This document shows, one piece after another, positions 1 to 11,695 of a stretch of 64,000 nt of DNA. Source of the stretch: Rhynchopus sp. YZ270_cl-10 (lineage: Eukaryota > Euglenozoa > Diplonemea > Diplonemida > Diplonemidae); NCBI GenBank assembly GCA_964035575.1, contig OZ037873.1, forward strand, positions 496,001-560,000, in the 5' to 3' direction. A program made the position numbers and the translations under genes. The notes below the pieces were generated by a model, which did no database searches, was not told the DNA's origin, and saw only the letters and a list, made by a program, of their open reading frames with translations. The number at the start of each line of letters is the position of its first letter. Within the stretch, counting starts at the first letter, position 1.

Positions 1-402
1 GACTACTTAGCGTCTTGACCGTTTTCAGATTATCAAAAAGAAAAAAGAGAAAAAAGGCAAAAACAAACCACCCGAGTTTTCTGGGATATGTACTTCTTTT
101 TTTTGCATCATTTTATGGTAAGGGTAAAGTGTGTTTTTGTTACCCGCTGCTATCCTTTTTTTTACCCTTTTTTTTTAATACTTTTGCATGATATTATTAT
201 GTGACCGTAATAAAAAAAAACGTGGAAAGAAAAGTCAAAACCTGCAAACCGCTATTCAATTATGTTTTTTTCCCCTCCTCTTCTCCCTCATTCAAAAACA
301 AAAGCACAAAGCAAAAATAGCAAAAAAAAAAAGCTTCATACAAACCCAGTCAAACCCCATTCATGAACGTGAATCCAAAAAAGAATTTTTTTTTTGTGTC
401 AC

Positions 403-572
403 CTCATGAAATGAAGAAGGCAATAGAAACAGCGCATTTTGAACACACTTTTGCGGTTGGGTAGGGGACGAACCGCGCTGCAGAGAGCCACTCCTCACCA
501 AAACAGGTCGAGGTGTTGTGCGTTTCACGACAACCTCTGTCTCCCATTGGGTTTTATCGTGTGATGAGTGTT
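403..572. repeat. dispersed repeat D, copy 1
   Basis: About 170 bp recur, diverged, at 48741-48885. Both contain TCATGAAATGAAG, then GGGGACGAACCGCGCTGCAG, a CAGGT[C/T]GAGGTGT block, TTTCACGACAACCTCT or its variant, and GTGTGATGAGTGTTA, in the same order. No coding potential is evident. Family and mobility are unknown. The rest of 1-1134 is AT-rich intergenic DNA with A and T homopolymers and no recognisable gene. Confidence 0.75.
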
Positions 573-599
573 ACGTTTCTATTTTTATATTTTTGCTAC

Positions 600-731
600 G
601 ATCTTGTGTACACGAGAGACACGTTCGTCTTTTTTTTTCCCCCCAAGTTTTTCCGTGAAGATGCAGAGAAGGCGACTATGACGGTGTTTGTGACTAAGCA
701 CAGCAAAAGGCTTTTTCGGTTCATCTGTTGA
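600..731. repeat. two degenerate GCACGAGAGGC-type short elements
   Basis: One copy (about 600-633) reads GTGTACACGAGAGACACGTTC. A second (about 690-731) reads GTGACTAAGCACAGCAAAAGGC. Both are diverged members of the short element seen in better form at 44096-44212. Confidence 0.5.
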
Positions 732-1134
732 GGCGCATATTTTATTTTTTTCTTTCAAGATGACAATAAAAAAATCACGCGAGGCTTCGGTTTCATCTTG
801 CAAACCCCCCTTTTCCTCCTTTTTTCAAACTTCACTTTTGTGACCTATTCCCCCTCTGTAGTACCTTCTCTCTCACTCTCTTCTCTCTACTCTCCCCCCC
901 ACCCTGCAGTGTCGCCGTTCAGTTCCTTTTTTTAAAAGGAAAAAGGAAAAAGAAAGGGCATATTTTTTTCTCTGTCAGTAACCCCCTCCCAACCCCTAGT
1001 GGTAGCTATATTGTGATAAACCAGCATAAAACGCCGTTCATAATACCCTACTGTAGCCTTTCACACTCTTTTTCACCACTCAACCTCCACAGCCCCCACC
1101 CCCCCTTTTTCGTTCTTCTTTTCCCTATCTTACA

Positions 1135-2156
1135 ATGTCAGCTCCGGAAGGAAGGGTTGTGTATGTAAAGACATTGCAGTTGTCTTTGGCAGAGATGGAG
1201 GCTATTTTCGCACCGTATGGCGAGTCTACAATAACGGCATTGGATAACGTAGGTCTGACAGTGGATTATGAAGTAGGGCTGCACGATGTTACAAGGTTGC
1301 CTCTGGCGGCAGCGATCAAGCATGACCGGATCACCTTTGTGTTGGTACGGAATGCAGGCCTGCCGGCAATCCACTCACACCACATTCCACGGCCAACACC
1401 GGACCCAGGTCTGAACCTTCCTTCCTCTGGGATGGATATGAGTGGAGCGCCTCTTAACCTTCCGCATTCGCAAGGAAAGTGGTTCCCAGCATTGACCTGC
1501 GATAATCTCCCTTATTGGACTACCCACGAGGACATCCACGAGCTTTTTAGCAAGTATGGAACTGTTGCTGAAATTAAATTCGCATTAAACGATATGAACG
1601 GCTGCCACTTCGGATGCTGCCAGGTGTTGATGTCCTCGCATGAAGAGATGGAAAAAGCAGAGCAAGAGCTGGATGGGTACAAAGTGAATGGCAGTGTGAT
1701 GGTGGTAGGGGTGCTCAACTCCGAGGGGCGGCAGATCAACACAAGCAAGGTATTTATTTGGACCTTTTTTTTTTTGATTCTCGAAGGGGGGTTAGCTTTT
1801 TTTGTTTCCTTTTTTAGGCAGATCAGATGTAAACCACATAATGGACTGTTTAAAGTTGTATGAAGGGACCCCATTTTCCTCACCAAAAGATATACTGGCA
1901 TGAGAGGCTGTGATAAGAGGTGAGCACAAAGAGTGGCTATTTTTCTCTTTTTTTTTGTTTCCAAATTTTGGTGCCCCAGAAAAACAATCAAAAAATACCT
2001 CACAAAATTTTTCTTTCTTTCAATATTTTTCGATTGAAAACCACAAAAAAAATATCTTAATCATTTCTTTCACAGGGTGGTATGCCGAAGAGCATGGGTA
2101 CGGACCTGACACGAGCACGGCTGAATTTTACAATTCCTGGATTCTCAGGAAGGTAG
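1135..2156 (+). CDS. RRM-type RNA-binding protein, two exons
   Basis: Exons 1135-1749 and 2076-2156 join in phase 0 to give 231 aa. The intron (1750-2075) has donor GTATTT and a pyrimidine tract ending TTTCTTTCACAG. Residues about 118-195 form a clear RNA recognition motif: an LTCDNLPYWTTHEDIHELFSK start, the YGTVAEIKFA strand, and a weaker RNP1 at CHFGCCQVLM. Residues 7-70 look like a diverged first RRM (VVYVKTLQLSLAEMEAIFAPYG). Exon 2 adds a short basic tail ending NFTIPGFSGR. The family binds single-stranded RNA, and which RNA here cannot be told. The intron carries a degenerate copy of the short dispersed element near 1890-1915. The start is the first in-frame ATG after a C/T-rich stretch, with an AG near 1091. 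Confidence 0.85.
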
Positions 2157-2737
2157 GTTCACTGTGATAGGGATCGGGGTGTTTGGGGCTAGGGTCGTAC
2201 GAAAGGGGGTGGGGAGGGGAAGGGAGGAGGGGGGGCTAAACCTTTTTTACGTTTCTTTTTCTCCCCTATTTGCATATTCAGAGAACAGGGCTGCGTCGTA
2301 CAGTACCGTTCTTATAACTCTTCAGTAAGGAAAAGTGAAACGTTTTCTATTTTAAAAAAGCAAAAGAAACAAAACCAACAGAGGGGGGGAGCGAAACGAC
2401 AAAAAAAAAGAAGGACGGATCGTGTGGGCATAGTCACACACAGCGCAAGAAGATAAATTATAAAATAAAAAGTCTCAAAATCTCCATTTTACCCTCCAAT
2501 CTCACTTCATATCCCGCCCAAAACCCATCACAAATTTTTGTCTCAGTTTTTAGTTTTTCACACATTTCAAACAACCCCCCCCCTTCAGTTAACGACATCA
2601 AAAGATTTTTTCTTGTAGTGAGACCTTAACAGGAGTTAGTCGCTATTCTCAACAAAGAAGCGCACCTACCTCTCAACTTACAAAGTACTACAGTGAAATA
2701 CAATAACAAAACAAACAGAGTAGCAAAAAACAAAATA

Positions 2738-2812
2738 CAGTGGATATTGCACAAACTGTGACAACACAAACCGAGGCAAACTACACTACTCCAAACAATT
2801 TATCACAAAAAC
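2738..2812. repeat. dispersed repeat B (CTACACTA element)
   Basis: Reads CAGTGGATATTGCACAAACTG, then CCGAGGCAAACTACACTACTCC, then an A-rich end. Close relatives are at 59101-59170, 38697-38760, 60231-60290, 60293-60350 and 9800-9848. The rest of 2157-2968 is intergenic, with poly-purine and poly-A stretches and no recognisable gene. Confidence 0.65.
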
Positions 2813-2968
2813 AAAAAACAAACAAACTTTCCAAACCCTCTTTCAGTTAGAATAGAACAACACAACACACGAATATGATAATACTGGACACATAGCACTT
2901 GGAGGCCACATCCTCATCCCTTCCTCCCCTCCTCCTCCTCCTCCCCCTCCCTTTTCCTTTCCCTCTCG

Positions 2969-5900
2969 ATGCACCGACTACTGTGGGCGTTCCTGCTAGT
3001 GGTTGCAGTAGAGGTGGAGGGACAGGACAGGATGGCGTTTCTCGAGAGAAGCTTCTTCCTGCGTGCAGGAGACGTTGGCTACGCAACTGTGAACATCCCG
3101 CTGCCGTTGATTCGTATAGGGTTGCAGGACAGCGTCGGGAATGCGGTAGCGTCGCATCCCGGGGTTGTCATCACTGCCACGTCAGACCCCCCCAGCGCAC
3201 TGCTCTCCAACGCCGTCCAAGCTGTGGCAGGAGTAGCAGAGTTCACCTCCCTCACCTTCACGGAGAACACCCTCCCAGCACCGATCCTCATCTTCACCGC
3301 GTCAACACCCTCTGCAACAGATTCGCTTGAAGTGGAAAATTTCCCGCTCAGAACAGGTATGTCTTTTTTAAACGCAAAATTGTGCAAAAATGCAAAAAGG
3401 CCAGAATTAACTCTGGGTCAACATATTGACCAGAACAGTCGTCGTTTAATGCCTCCTCCAGTTCCTTCTACTGGTTCGCTCCCGGAGTTCCTTTTTCACC
3501 TCCACGAACGCGGTTCTTTCAGTCGATGGATGGATGGCGGCTCGGTTCCAGCAGGTCCCGCTGAGTCTGCACGCTCTTAGGATTCTGTTTCTTTTTCGTA
3601 ATCGTTTCCTCGATTGCCCCCCCGGAGTTGCGCTAAATCCTCCCAACATGGGGGAAGAGTCCAAGGGGCTAACGAAGTACTCCCATATCAGTGGCTTATG
3701 CATTATGACTTTACGTTCAACCGACCATCTTTTACTGCTTCTTTCTCACAGGTCAGGTAACGCTTCTCACGCAGATCACAGCGGGGTATGGTATACGCTT
3801 CCGGGTTGCACCGCCAGCACTGTTCCCGCACGACACCCTGCTGAGCCCGCCTGTCTCCGTTGAGGTTGTGAACTCTGCAAACCTGCCTGACTCCTCTGTC
3901 TCGGGCGGCACCGTTGTGGTGACTGCCGCCCGCGGGCAGGTAAATGCACTTACACCATTTGACTCTGCTGTGTCCGGGGGGAGTGCCTCCTTCTTTGGTG
4001 GAGAAGCAACCTTCCACGGCTTCAGACTCACCGAGTGGACAACCGACCCTGTCCGTCTCACCTTCACAGTACAGCACCCTGAGCTGCCTCGGCTCAACCT
4101 CAAGACGCTTACGGCGACGATAAATTTGGTGGCACGGAGGAACTACGCACTGCGCTTTGCGGCAGACAGTTTCTGGACAGCGTCTGGTGCGGTCAGGACG
4201 CTTGCGTTGCAGGAGCTCTTCAACCCGTCTGCTGTTTTGCATGTGGTCGACTCTACCTTGGCGGTGGACACAGCGGCAACAGGGTACGTCGTCAGGGCGT
4301 CTGCTGTAAACCAAGATGGCACCGTGCTCAGCCTTGTCGGCGCTACACAAAGCACGCAAAACGGAGTTGCCACCTTTGCGTCTCTGCGCACAGACGGTTA
4401 TGTTGCAGGAACCACCGGGGTTGTGTTTACATTCACCCTGGACCAAGCCTCCGTCGGGTCTGCGCCAGAACTAAGCAGCAGTGTCACTGCATCTGGTCTG
4501 AACCCTGTTACCGCTGCCGCATTTGGGCTGCGCTTTGCATCTGATATGTCGGGATTCACTGCTGAAGGGCAGACTGCGAGGGTTAAGGTGGGGGACAGCT
4601 TTGGGCCGGTCCGGGTTCAGCTTCTTGACCTTGCAGGGAACGTCGACACCACACGCAGTGACGTTACTGTCGACGCACTCTACAACGATTCTGTTGTGCT
4701 ACAGAGCCGTGCAGTGGTGGATGGGGTGGCTACATTTGACCTCGTCTTCCCTCAAGAACTCTCCGGGACCGTCGTAAACATGACCTTCCAAGCACGCTCC
4801 AGCGACCCCTCCGCCGCAATCCCTCCTTTAGTGGAGACTACCCGCACCGCACTGCGTACAGGACTGATTGAGGTGTTAAGCCTTGCTGCGTCCATTCGGT
4901 TTGGATCGTTCCAGACCGGTTCTGCAGTGACATCAGAGGGGCAGACGCTTGTAGTAAACCAAGGTGATAAAATCCCTGACATCATAGTGGAGCTGCTCTC
5001 AGGGGACGGTACTCTCGATACAACCAGTGTAGTGGACATTGTAATGTCCGCATCGAACGGCACCTTGCAGCCTGATACTGCAGGGGGTACTTCGGTTCGT
5101 GTGGTAGGTGGGGCCGCAAGGTTTGCTGATATTCGGTTTGCGGATGTACCAAAAAATTCGATTTTACGCTTTACTGTTGCGACTGTAGGAGTTCCGGTTA
5201 CTTCGAAGTTCATTGAGACCGGTGTTGTTACGGTGCGTGGGAGGCCGCATCATATAGGGAGATATCTACCATACCCTACCGGGGCGGTGCTTGGGGTGGT
5301 GACGGAGTTGAAGATCGCAGTGTACGATGAAAACAATGAAGTGGTGGACGACGCCGCCTTCACCCCACCTACCATCTCCCTCAGCGGTGCAGGCGTCTCC
5401 CCAGAGCAGTGGACGCAAACTGCGATGATACATACCACAAAGTTCACTCTTGGCTCCCCCCTTCTGACCGGGTCTGTCGCAAGGCTTACCTACACTCCGG
5501 TACTATCTGGGGTAGCATTTGACCCTTTAGAGCTTGTTGTTCTGTTAGGTGTGTCTGCACAGGATAACAGTGTGGTTGGTGCTTCGTTTATAGACCCTTA
5601 TACGGTGCCGACTGTGGTGAAGGTAGGGGAAACTCAGTCGATTCGCGTTGAGTTGCAAGATAGCACTGCAAGCCCTGCGCCTGATGGAGACGCAGCGTAT
5701 GTGACGGTTGCGGAGCAAGGTGGTTTGCAAGGATCGCTTGTTATGCTGCACAGTACGACGCCAACGGTAGGGGGGATCCAAACAATCGACTTTGTCTTCC
5801 GTGGCAACGCAGAGCGCAATGCGGTGGTCCTCTTCAGCACGAACCTCCCAGGGAAAAGCATTCCTGACCTGCAACGGCAGTTTAAAGTGCTTCCGGGAGA

Positions 5901-8900
5901 CCCAAAGGCGATTCAGATCAAGGCCATCGACAATGTAGTTATTTCATCATCCGTCCCAACAGTTGCGGTGGGGGATGTGGTCGCGATTACCTTCTTCTTA
6001 GTAGATTCTGAAGGGAACAATGTTCCACAGCAAGGTGTCAGTGAGAAGGCGTCAGGGAACGATGGATTTCTTGGGTTGACCTTAACCCAGGTGGACACTG
6101 TACCTACATCTGCTTCTGGGGAAGGGGTGGTGTCTGTGAAGTATGACGGCTCCCTCTCGGCAGTTCCCGCGGAAAACCAGAAAACGCTTTCATTGACGAC
6201 GACCACAGCAGGGATAGAACCCTTACTGCAGACGTTTATTGTGACAGCTGGGCGGGCCCACCATATTGACGTGGATATCCCTGCCACTGCGATCAGCAGA
6301 GAGGTGACCCTAGGTCGTGTCGTGGTGCGTGACAGATCGAACAACGCAGCGCGAGACGCAGACGCAACGCAAATCGCAATGCTCTCAGTGTCCGACCGGG
6401 TCGGAACGTACACCGTTCAACGGTCTAACCCTTCCGAGTTTTCAGTGCGTTTCACACCAGGGGATATACCCGGGGCAACCTCAATGACGTTCACACCAAC
6501 GCTAAGTGGGGTAGTGTTCGATCCGACCGCAGTATCGCGTGATGTCTTGGTGATCACCCCGCAGTACAACCTCGTATTCGACAGCCTAAACGGCGCGGTT
6601 AGGGAGGTAGGGCAAACGCTGTCTGCCGCACTAAAAGAGCGTGTCCCTGAGATCTATCTGTTGGTGCGTGATTCTAATGGAGGGAATGAGTTCCGTGCTG
6701 GCCTGGCGAAGGGTGTGAAGGTGCGTGCAAGCATCCTGGGGGCGACGAATCCTACCGGGTCGACGGTGCCGCTGTTGAGTGGGGAGGTGGTGACGGTGGT
6801 GGACGGTGTAGCGCGCTTCACTGAGTTGACGATCAACCGCGACCCTGGGCAGATCTCACCACAGTTTACCTTCACCGCAGAAAGCGATCCTAACCTAGGC
6901 GGATCCTTGCAGGATGCGGTGGTGGTAGGGAAGCAGGTCCAGTCAGGGGTTGTATCCCTCACGATCAACGCCAATAGCATTGTCTTTGCGGGCAGCGAGT
7001 CGTTCTTCACCTTTGAGGGGCAGACGGCCAACGCACTGCAGTACTTCCCCTTTGACCCGATCCGTGTGCATCTTGTTGATTCGGATGGTAAGATTGACGA
7101 TAAAACAGAGACCACCGTTGCCACCCCACCTGGACTAACTGTGGTCGCAACCTCTTCGTTCGATATTACCAATGGAAAATCCTTTTTGTCCGGTGCGACG
7201 GCGCTTGTGGTGAATGGGGTTGCAACGTTTAATAGGTTAGCCTTTAATGACATTCCTCCGTCAGCTCCGACAATAACGTTTCAAATATTTGGTTTGCCGA
7301 GCGACGCGAAGGCGACGTTGGCTACGTTAAAAACGGGGGCGATCACCAGTAATAAGGCGCCTGCTTCGATTCAGATTCCATTTAGCATTACACAGCCTGC
7401 ATCATTTATCCCTCAGGGGTTTCTTGTTCATGGGGTAGTAAACACTGTGCGGGTAGAGGTTTTAGATGCGAGCAACACAACTGCCGTCGAAGTCCCCGCA
7501 AGCACAGCGTTGTTCACCGCTGTGAGCGGCGGTGCCGCCTCGATGGAGGTAGGTGCGATAGCATTACAAGGCGCCTTCTTCTCGGTACCCCTCAAACCCA
7601 ATGTCTCACCGATCAATAGCAACCTCATAAGCGCTGAGACAGGGGAGCTGAACAACGTCTCGGTCGCATTCACCCCGGCGCTGGCGTTTACTGCGTTCAA
7701 CCCTGTTGGGATTGTCAAAGTGTTTTCTCTTTGTGCTGGACAACCTCGTGGAGTGGTGTTTGCAACAAACACACCAGATACGTTATTTGTAGGGGAGGTA
7801 GTGATGGTTACGTTGCATATCGTTGACGAAGCGGAAGTAAAACTCTCTGGGTCGTGGTCAGAAGGGTGCCGGCAGGCACGCAAAACATTAGGATTAGCGC
7901 CACCTTACGCAGAGGATATATTATCGACAATCTCTGGAAGTGATGTCCAACTTGGTGCAAATGGGGCAACAAATAGCCAAGCAAACATCGCAGTACCGGT
8001 AGTATCGACTGCAGTGAAGCAAAGCATTTTGGTTACCTTTAACATCCAAGGAGGGAACGACGCCATGGTGAAGACGGTCTCGAGAACGTTCAAATCTGAG
8101 TTGCCACGACCGACACGAATTTTTGTTACAACGCAACCACAGCCTATTACGGTACTCTCTGGTGGGGTGTCTGATATTAGCATGGAGGTGCGCACCGCAA
8201 GCAATGTCGTATCTGTGGTAAATGATGTGCAAATTTCAACAGAATCCGCGTCAACACTGACCGGAGGGAGCATCGAAACACAGTCTATCTCCCTCGGGGT
8301 AATCCTCGCAACAATAAAAATGTTGGGCCCTCCTCGACAGCAAACCATCAACTTTGTGCCAACCAGAACTGCCACCACATTTGACCCCTTGACGTACCCC
8401 ACCGCCTTTTCCGTTCTCTTTGCGAACCATTCAACCGGTCTGTACACATCGCAGTATTATCAGTTTTTTCCTAATACGCAATATTCGTTGGACACAAACT
8501 TTATTGATGCGTTGCTTTCATATGCTTTGGTTTATGCTGCTTCTGCACCGCATTGTCCTAATACAGAAGTCTGTAGAGAGTTGCGTTCGACAAATGTTCA
8601 GTTGGTTGCACCAGGGTTGTGGCCGGTGCCTCCTGTAGGGAATGCGACGCCATCGGATAGTCTGCCATCACGGTCAGGATATGTTTTTCGATTTGTAACA
8701 TCAGAAGAAAGCAATATCAAGCGTCTGGAAACGTTCTTTAGGTCCGCCCACTCCGATGCCGCGCTCTTCACGACCCTCGCGCATTCCACAACCCAGCCAG
8801 TTAAATTTTTGGGTTTTTTGGATTTGGTAGTCCCCGGACCTGCAGTGGTGTGCTCCGCATACCCTACGGAGGCTGTCTGTACTGATAATGGATGTAAATG

Positions 8901-9759
8901 GTCGTCTGCAGAAGGGCGCTGTATTGACCCATGCAGAACCATTGCGACAAAAGCGTTGTGCCGTAGTACAGATGGGTGTGTGTGGGATTGGAGGATCGAG
9001 ACGGCTCCAGTGTGTATTATCGATGTTGATGCGGACGGTCCATTTGAAAGGGATCCATTAGGCAGTGATTGGTGGATGCTATTGCTGTTGGGTCTTGCGT
9101 TGTTGTGGATCTGTTTGTGTATTGCGTGCTGCTTGCGGATGTGCTGCTGCAAGGAGAAACAAAAGGTGGACGACAACGAATCGGACCCCCCTCAGACACA
9201 CAACTGGGATGAATACCCGCAGCCAAGCTATAACCACCCTGAGAGCTACCCCAACACACACCCCGCGCAACACCCCCCAGGGTCACCACTCCGACGACGC
9301 GCTGTAGTAAACGAAAGCTACGCAGCACAGCCCACACTCCAACCCACACGCCCCATGACAGAGCAGGAGCGGATCCTCCAGGCGCTTGGCGAGGTGGACG
9401 ATATGATGCTGCAACTGGACTCCAACGGGGCAGGAAGAAGCCCTGCAGAGAGCCCCGGGAGGGACGCATCACCATCCTATGATGTCTCCGTGCGTGAGGT
9501 CGAAACCGACACACAACCCCACCCACACCTCCAAGAAAAACACCTTCAGCGACAAGAGGAGCATTACCTTGAGCAAGACCAGCACTATCAATACCCAAGA
9601 GTAGGTCACCGTGCCTCCCCGCAGTCAGTCAGACCACAGACGGTGCGTGATCTGACACATGACGGAAGTTCCCCATACAGCCCGTTAGAACGGAGCGACT
9701 CCGACCTTACTGTTGATGAGTATGGGAACGTATTGGTCCGTTCTACCGTAGGGAGATGA
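2969..9759 (+). CDS. large type I membrane protein with repeated beta-type extracellular modules
   Basis: Exons 2969-3356 and 3752-9759 join in frame (phase 1; donor GTATGT, acceptor TTTCTCACAG) to give 2131 aa. Residues 1-18 (MHRLLWAFLLVVAVEVEG) are a signal peptide. The ectodomain is a series of beta-rich modules carrying recurrent EGQT and GVA.F motifs, e.g. FTAEGQTARVKVGD, VTSEGQTLVVNQGD and FTFEGQTANAL, resembling Ig-like or filamin-like adhesion repeats. A cysteine-rich block at about 1829-1884 (CSAYPTEAVCTDNGCKW, CRTIATKALC) looks like a pair of PSI-type motifs. One transmembrane helix follows (WWMLLLLGLALLWICLCIACC, about 1903-1923), then a ~205-aa hydrophilic tail rich in H, P, Q and S. 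A surface adhesion or receptor role is likely. The ligand is unknown, and the cytoplasmic tail shows no domain I recognise. Confidence 0.88.
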
Positions 9760-9799
9760 GTGATGAATTGCATCAAAATGACACAATAGAAGCGGTTGT

Positions 9800-9848
9800 G
9801 GTATAGTGGAGCCCATCTTCGTCTACACTAATACAACCAAGGTTTCAA
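9800..9848. repeat. dispersed repeat B, short copy
   Basis: ATAGTGGAGC, then CTACACTAATACAACCAAGG, 40-90 nt after the stop of the large membrane protein. The remainder of 9760-10445 holds G-rich and A/T homopolymer DNA and no gene I can support. Confidence 0.6.
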
Positions 9849-10445
9849 GGGGGGCGGATAGTGACGAACGTCTCGTAGAGTAGAGAGACGATCTGATAGA
9901 AAATAGAGGGGGGGGGAGAGGGGGAGGAGGAGGGGGAGAATGCGAGTCGTTTGCGTTCGTGCTGTTTTTATTTTATTTTTTTGTTGCGGGTCTCTGGGTC
10001 CTTTAGTAACGCGGCAAAAAAAAAAATGGGGGGTACACAGTCATGAGAGGGGTTAGTGTCAAATCAACGTTGTTTCGAAAAAGAAACGATTTTTTTTTTC
10101 CCTCTCTGCTCGCATTCGTTAGTTTCTTGTTGTGACTGAGCATGGTGAAGGGGCTTGGTATTCTGGAAATGTGTTCTCTTTTGTCTTTTTCTGTGCTGTT
10201 ATAAATTTTCCTTCTCTAGGATGTAGATGTTCTTTGTCAAAAAAAAACCAGTATGAGATACAAAAGTACCCCCTCAAGAATTTTTTTCTTCCATCTATAC
10301 ACGAGCCTATGCCATGAGCGGGCTGTTGTATTTCAAGCCAACCTTTTTTTTTTGGGGTACCAGCCTTTATTGGCTACAACAGAAGACCGACATTCACCCG
10401 ACCTCTTTGCATCATGCACATGCTTGAAGTTTCGGAGGGAAGGCG

Positions 10446-10616
10446 ATGGACGAAGGATACGACATGGCGCAGCTGAGTGCTGGGGATACGGTTGTACTGA
10501 CGCAAGCGAAGACGAAGAAGTGCGAGGCCAGTGCAGCGCTTCATGCGTTGTGTGTGATAGCCATCACGGAAGAGGCTGAAGAGAAAGGGAACCTATTCGC
10601 TCCTGCAGGCTGTTAG
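10446..10616 (+). pseudogene. fragment of a ubiquitin-like/LRR family gene
   Basis: An open stretch of 56 codons (MDEGYDMAQLSAGDTVVLTQ onward) matches the end of the ubiquitin-like domain and the following spacer of the 23320-25380 protein (MEDADDVAQLSADDTIVLTM). No leucine-rich repeats follow before the stop. It could be a 5'-truncated relic or an exon of a broken paralogue. The similarity was seen by direct comparison of the two translations. Confidence 0.65.
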
Positions 10617-11546
10617 TTTGTTGTATTACGCACCGTTGCTTCCAACATGGTGTTGTTGTTGTTGTGGAGAAGACAACACAGCTGAGCCACAACACCATGT
10701 TTGCATCGGGGGCATGTACCTGGGCAGGAAGGGACGACTGAGACACACCCCTCACCAGGCACTGTTCTGCAGCACAGATGTGCATCTTCCGGCAGACAGT
10801 CTGTGTGTTGTGGAGCATGTGGAGGTGTTGAGGACGAGACAAAGGATAAGGTGTGGGTATGGGTGGGCATGGGAGTCATGCAGATGGGTGGGCGTGGGTG
10901 TGGTGTGGAGCTTCGGAGGGTGAGGGAGATGGTCAGGGTCAGGATGCGAAGGGTGGGAGGGAAGACGCGGAGTGGAGAGAGAGGTGTAGAGTGAAGACAC
11001 TGCAGCAGAGGGTTCTGTGGAGGTGGTGTGCTTGGCAGAGCACAGGAGAGGTGGTGTGGGAGGGCAAGGATGCGGCTTGTTTCAGTTGCTCTGTGCGGAG
11101 GAGTCCTGCCTTGGGGGGAAGGCATGTGGTAGTGTGGGTGTCACGTGGCTGGTGTGTCTGGGTACGGGGTGGGTGGAGGGAAGCAGGGATCTAAACTTAG
11201 GTACACCGTGCTGCATGGTAGAGTTTCATTGTGCGCCAAACTCAGTCAACCTGACCGAAGTTGAGCCTGCTACAAGATCCTCTGACCCAATCTTGTACAC
11301 CGGGGAGCATTGAGGGGGTGCACATCGTCTCTGCACCGTGCTCTATGTACACTTGGCAGCAAGGGAGGGGTGTTCACGACTATCTATTGTTGTGCACCTG
11401 GTGCCGAGCGTTGTCGAACGTGAACCACAGGAAATTTGCGCACCTGTTTTTTGGCTTTCTTTTTCGGAATTTCGGCAAAAACTGCGCAGAGTAAGGGAAA
11501 ACCCTGAAATCCGACACAATTAAAACGCCAAAAAAACGAAGTAGCC
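10617..11546. other. intergenic, GT-rich
   Basis: About 930 nt with skewed GT-rich composition, for example GGGTATGGGTGGGCATGGG near 10855, and (GTT)n near 10650. Open frames exist on both strands, but none has a recognisable domain or matches another part of the window. I see no gene here. Confidence 0.5.
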
Positions 11547-11547
11547 T

Positions 11548-11695
11548 GAAAACTGGCAACACGTCCTCTGTTGTGGTCAAAAGTGCAGAATTCCTTCGCC
11601 AGCTGCCTTCAACGTGGTGTCCTTCTTGTCCTCTTGTCACACCCCACCTCACAACCTCTGCAGAAAGGGGAACATCAAAACACAAACACAACACC
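11548..11695 (+). promoter_or_regulatory. conserved 5' leader of ankyrin family, locus 1
   Basis: The block from CTTCAACGTGGTGTCCTTC to the start codon is almost identical at 14958-15046, 52337-52426, 54287-54374 and 55247-55335, and partly present at 18718-18772. It contains a pyrimidine tract ending CACAACCTCTGCAG at 11663, 32 nt before the ATG, which looks like a splice acceptor. The outer part (11548-11606, CTGGCAACACGTCCTCTGTT) is shared only with the leader at 54230-54286. Confidence 0.7.
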
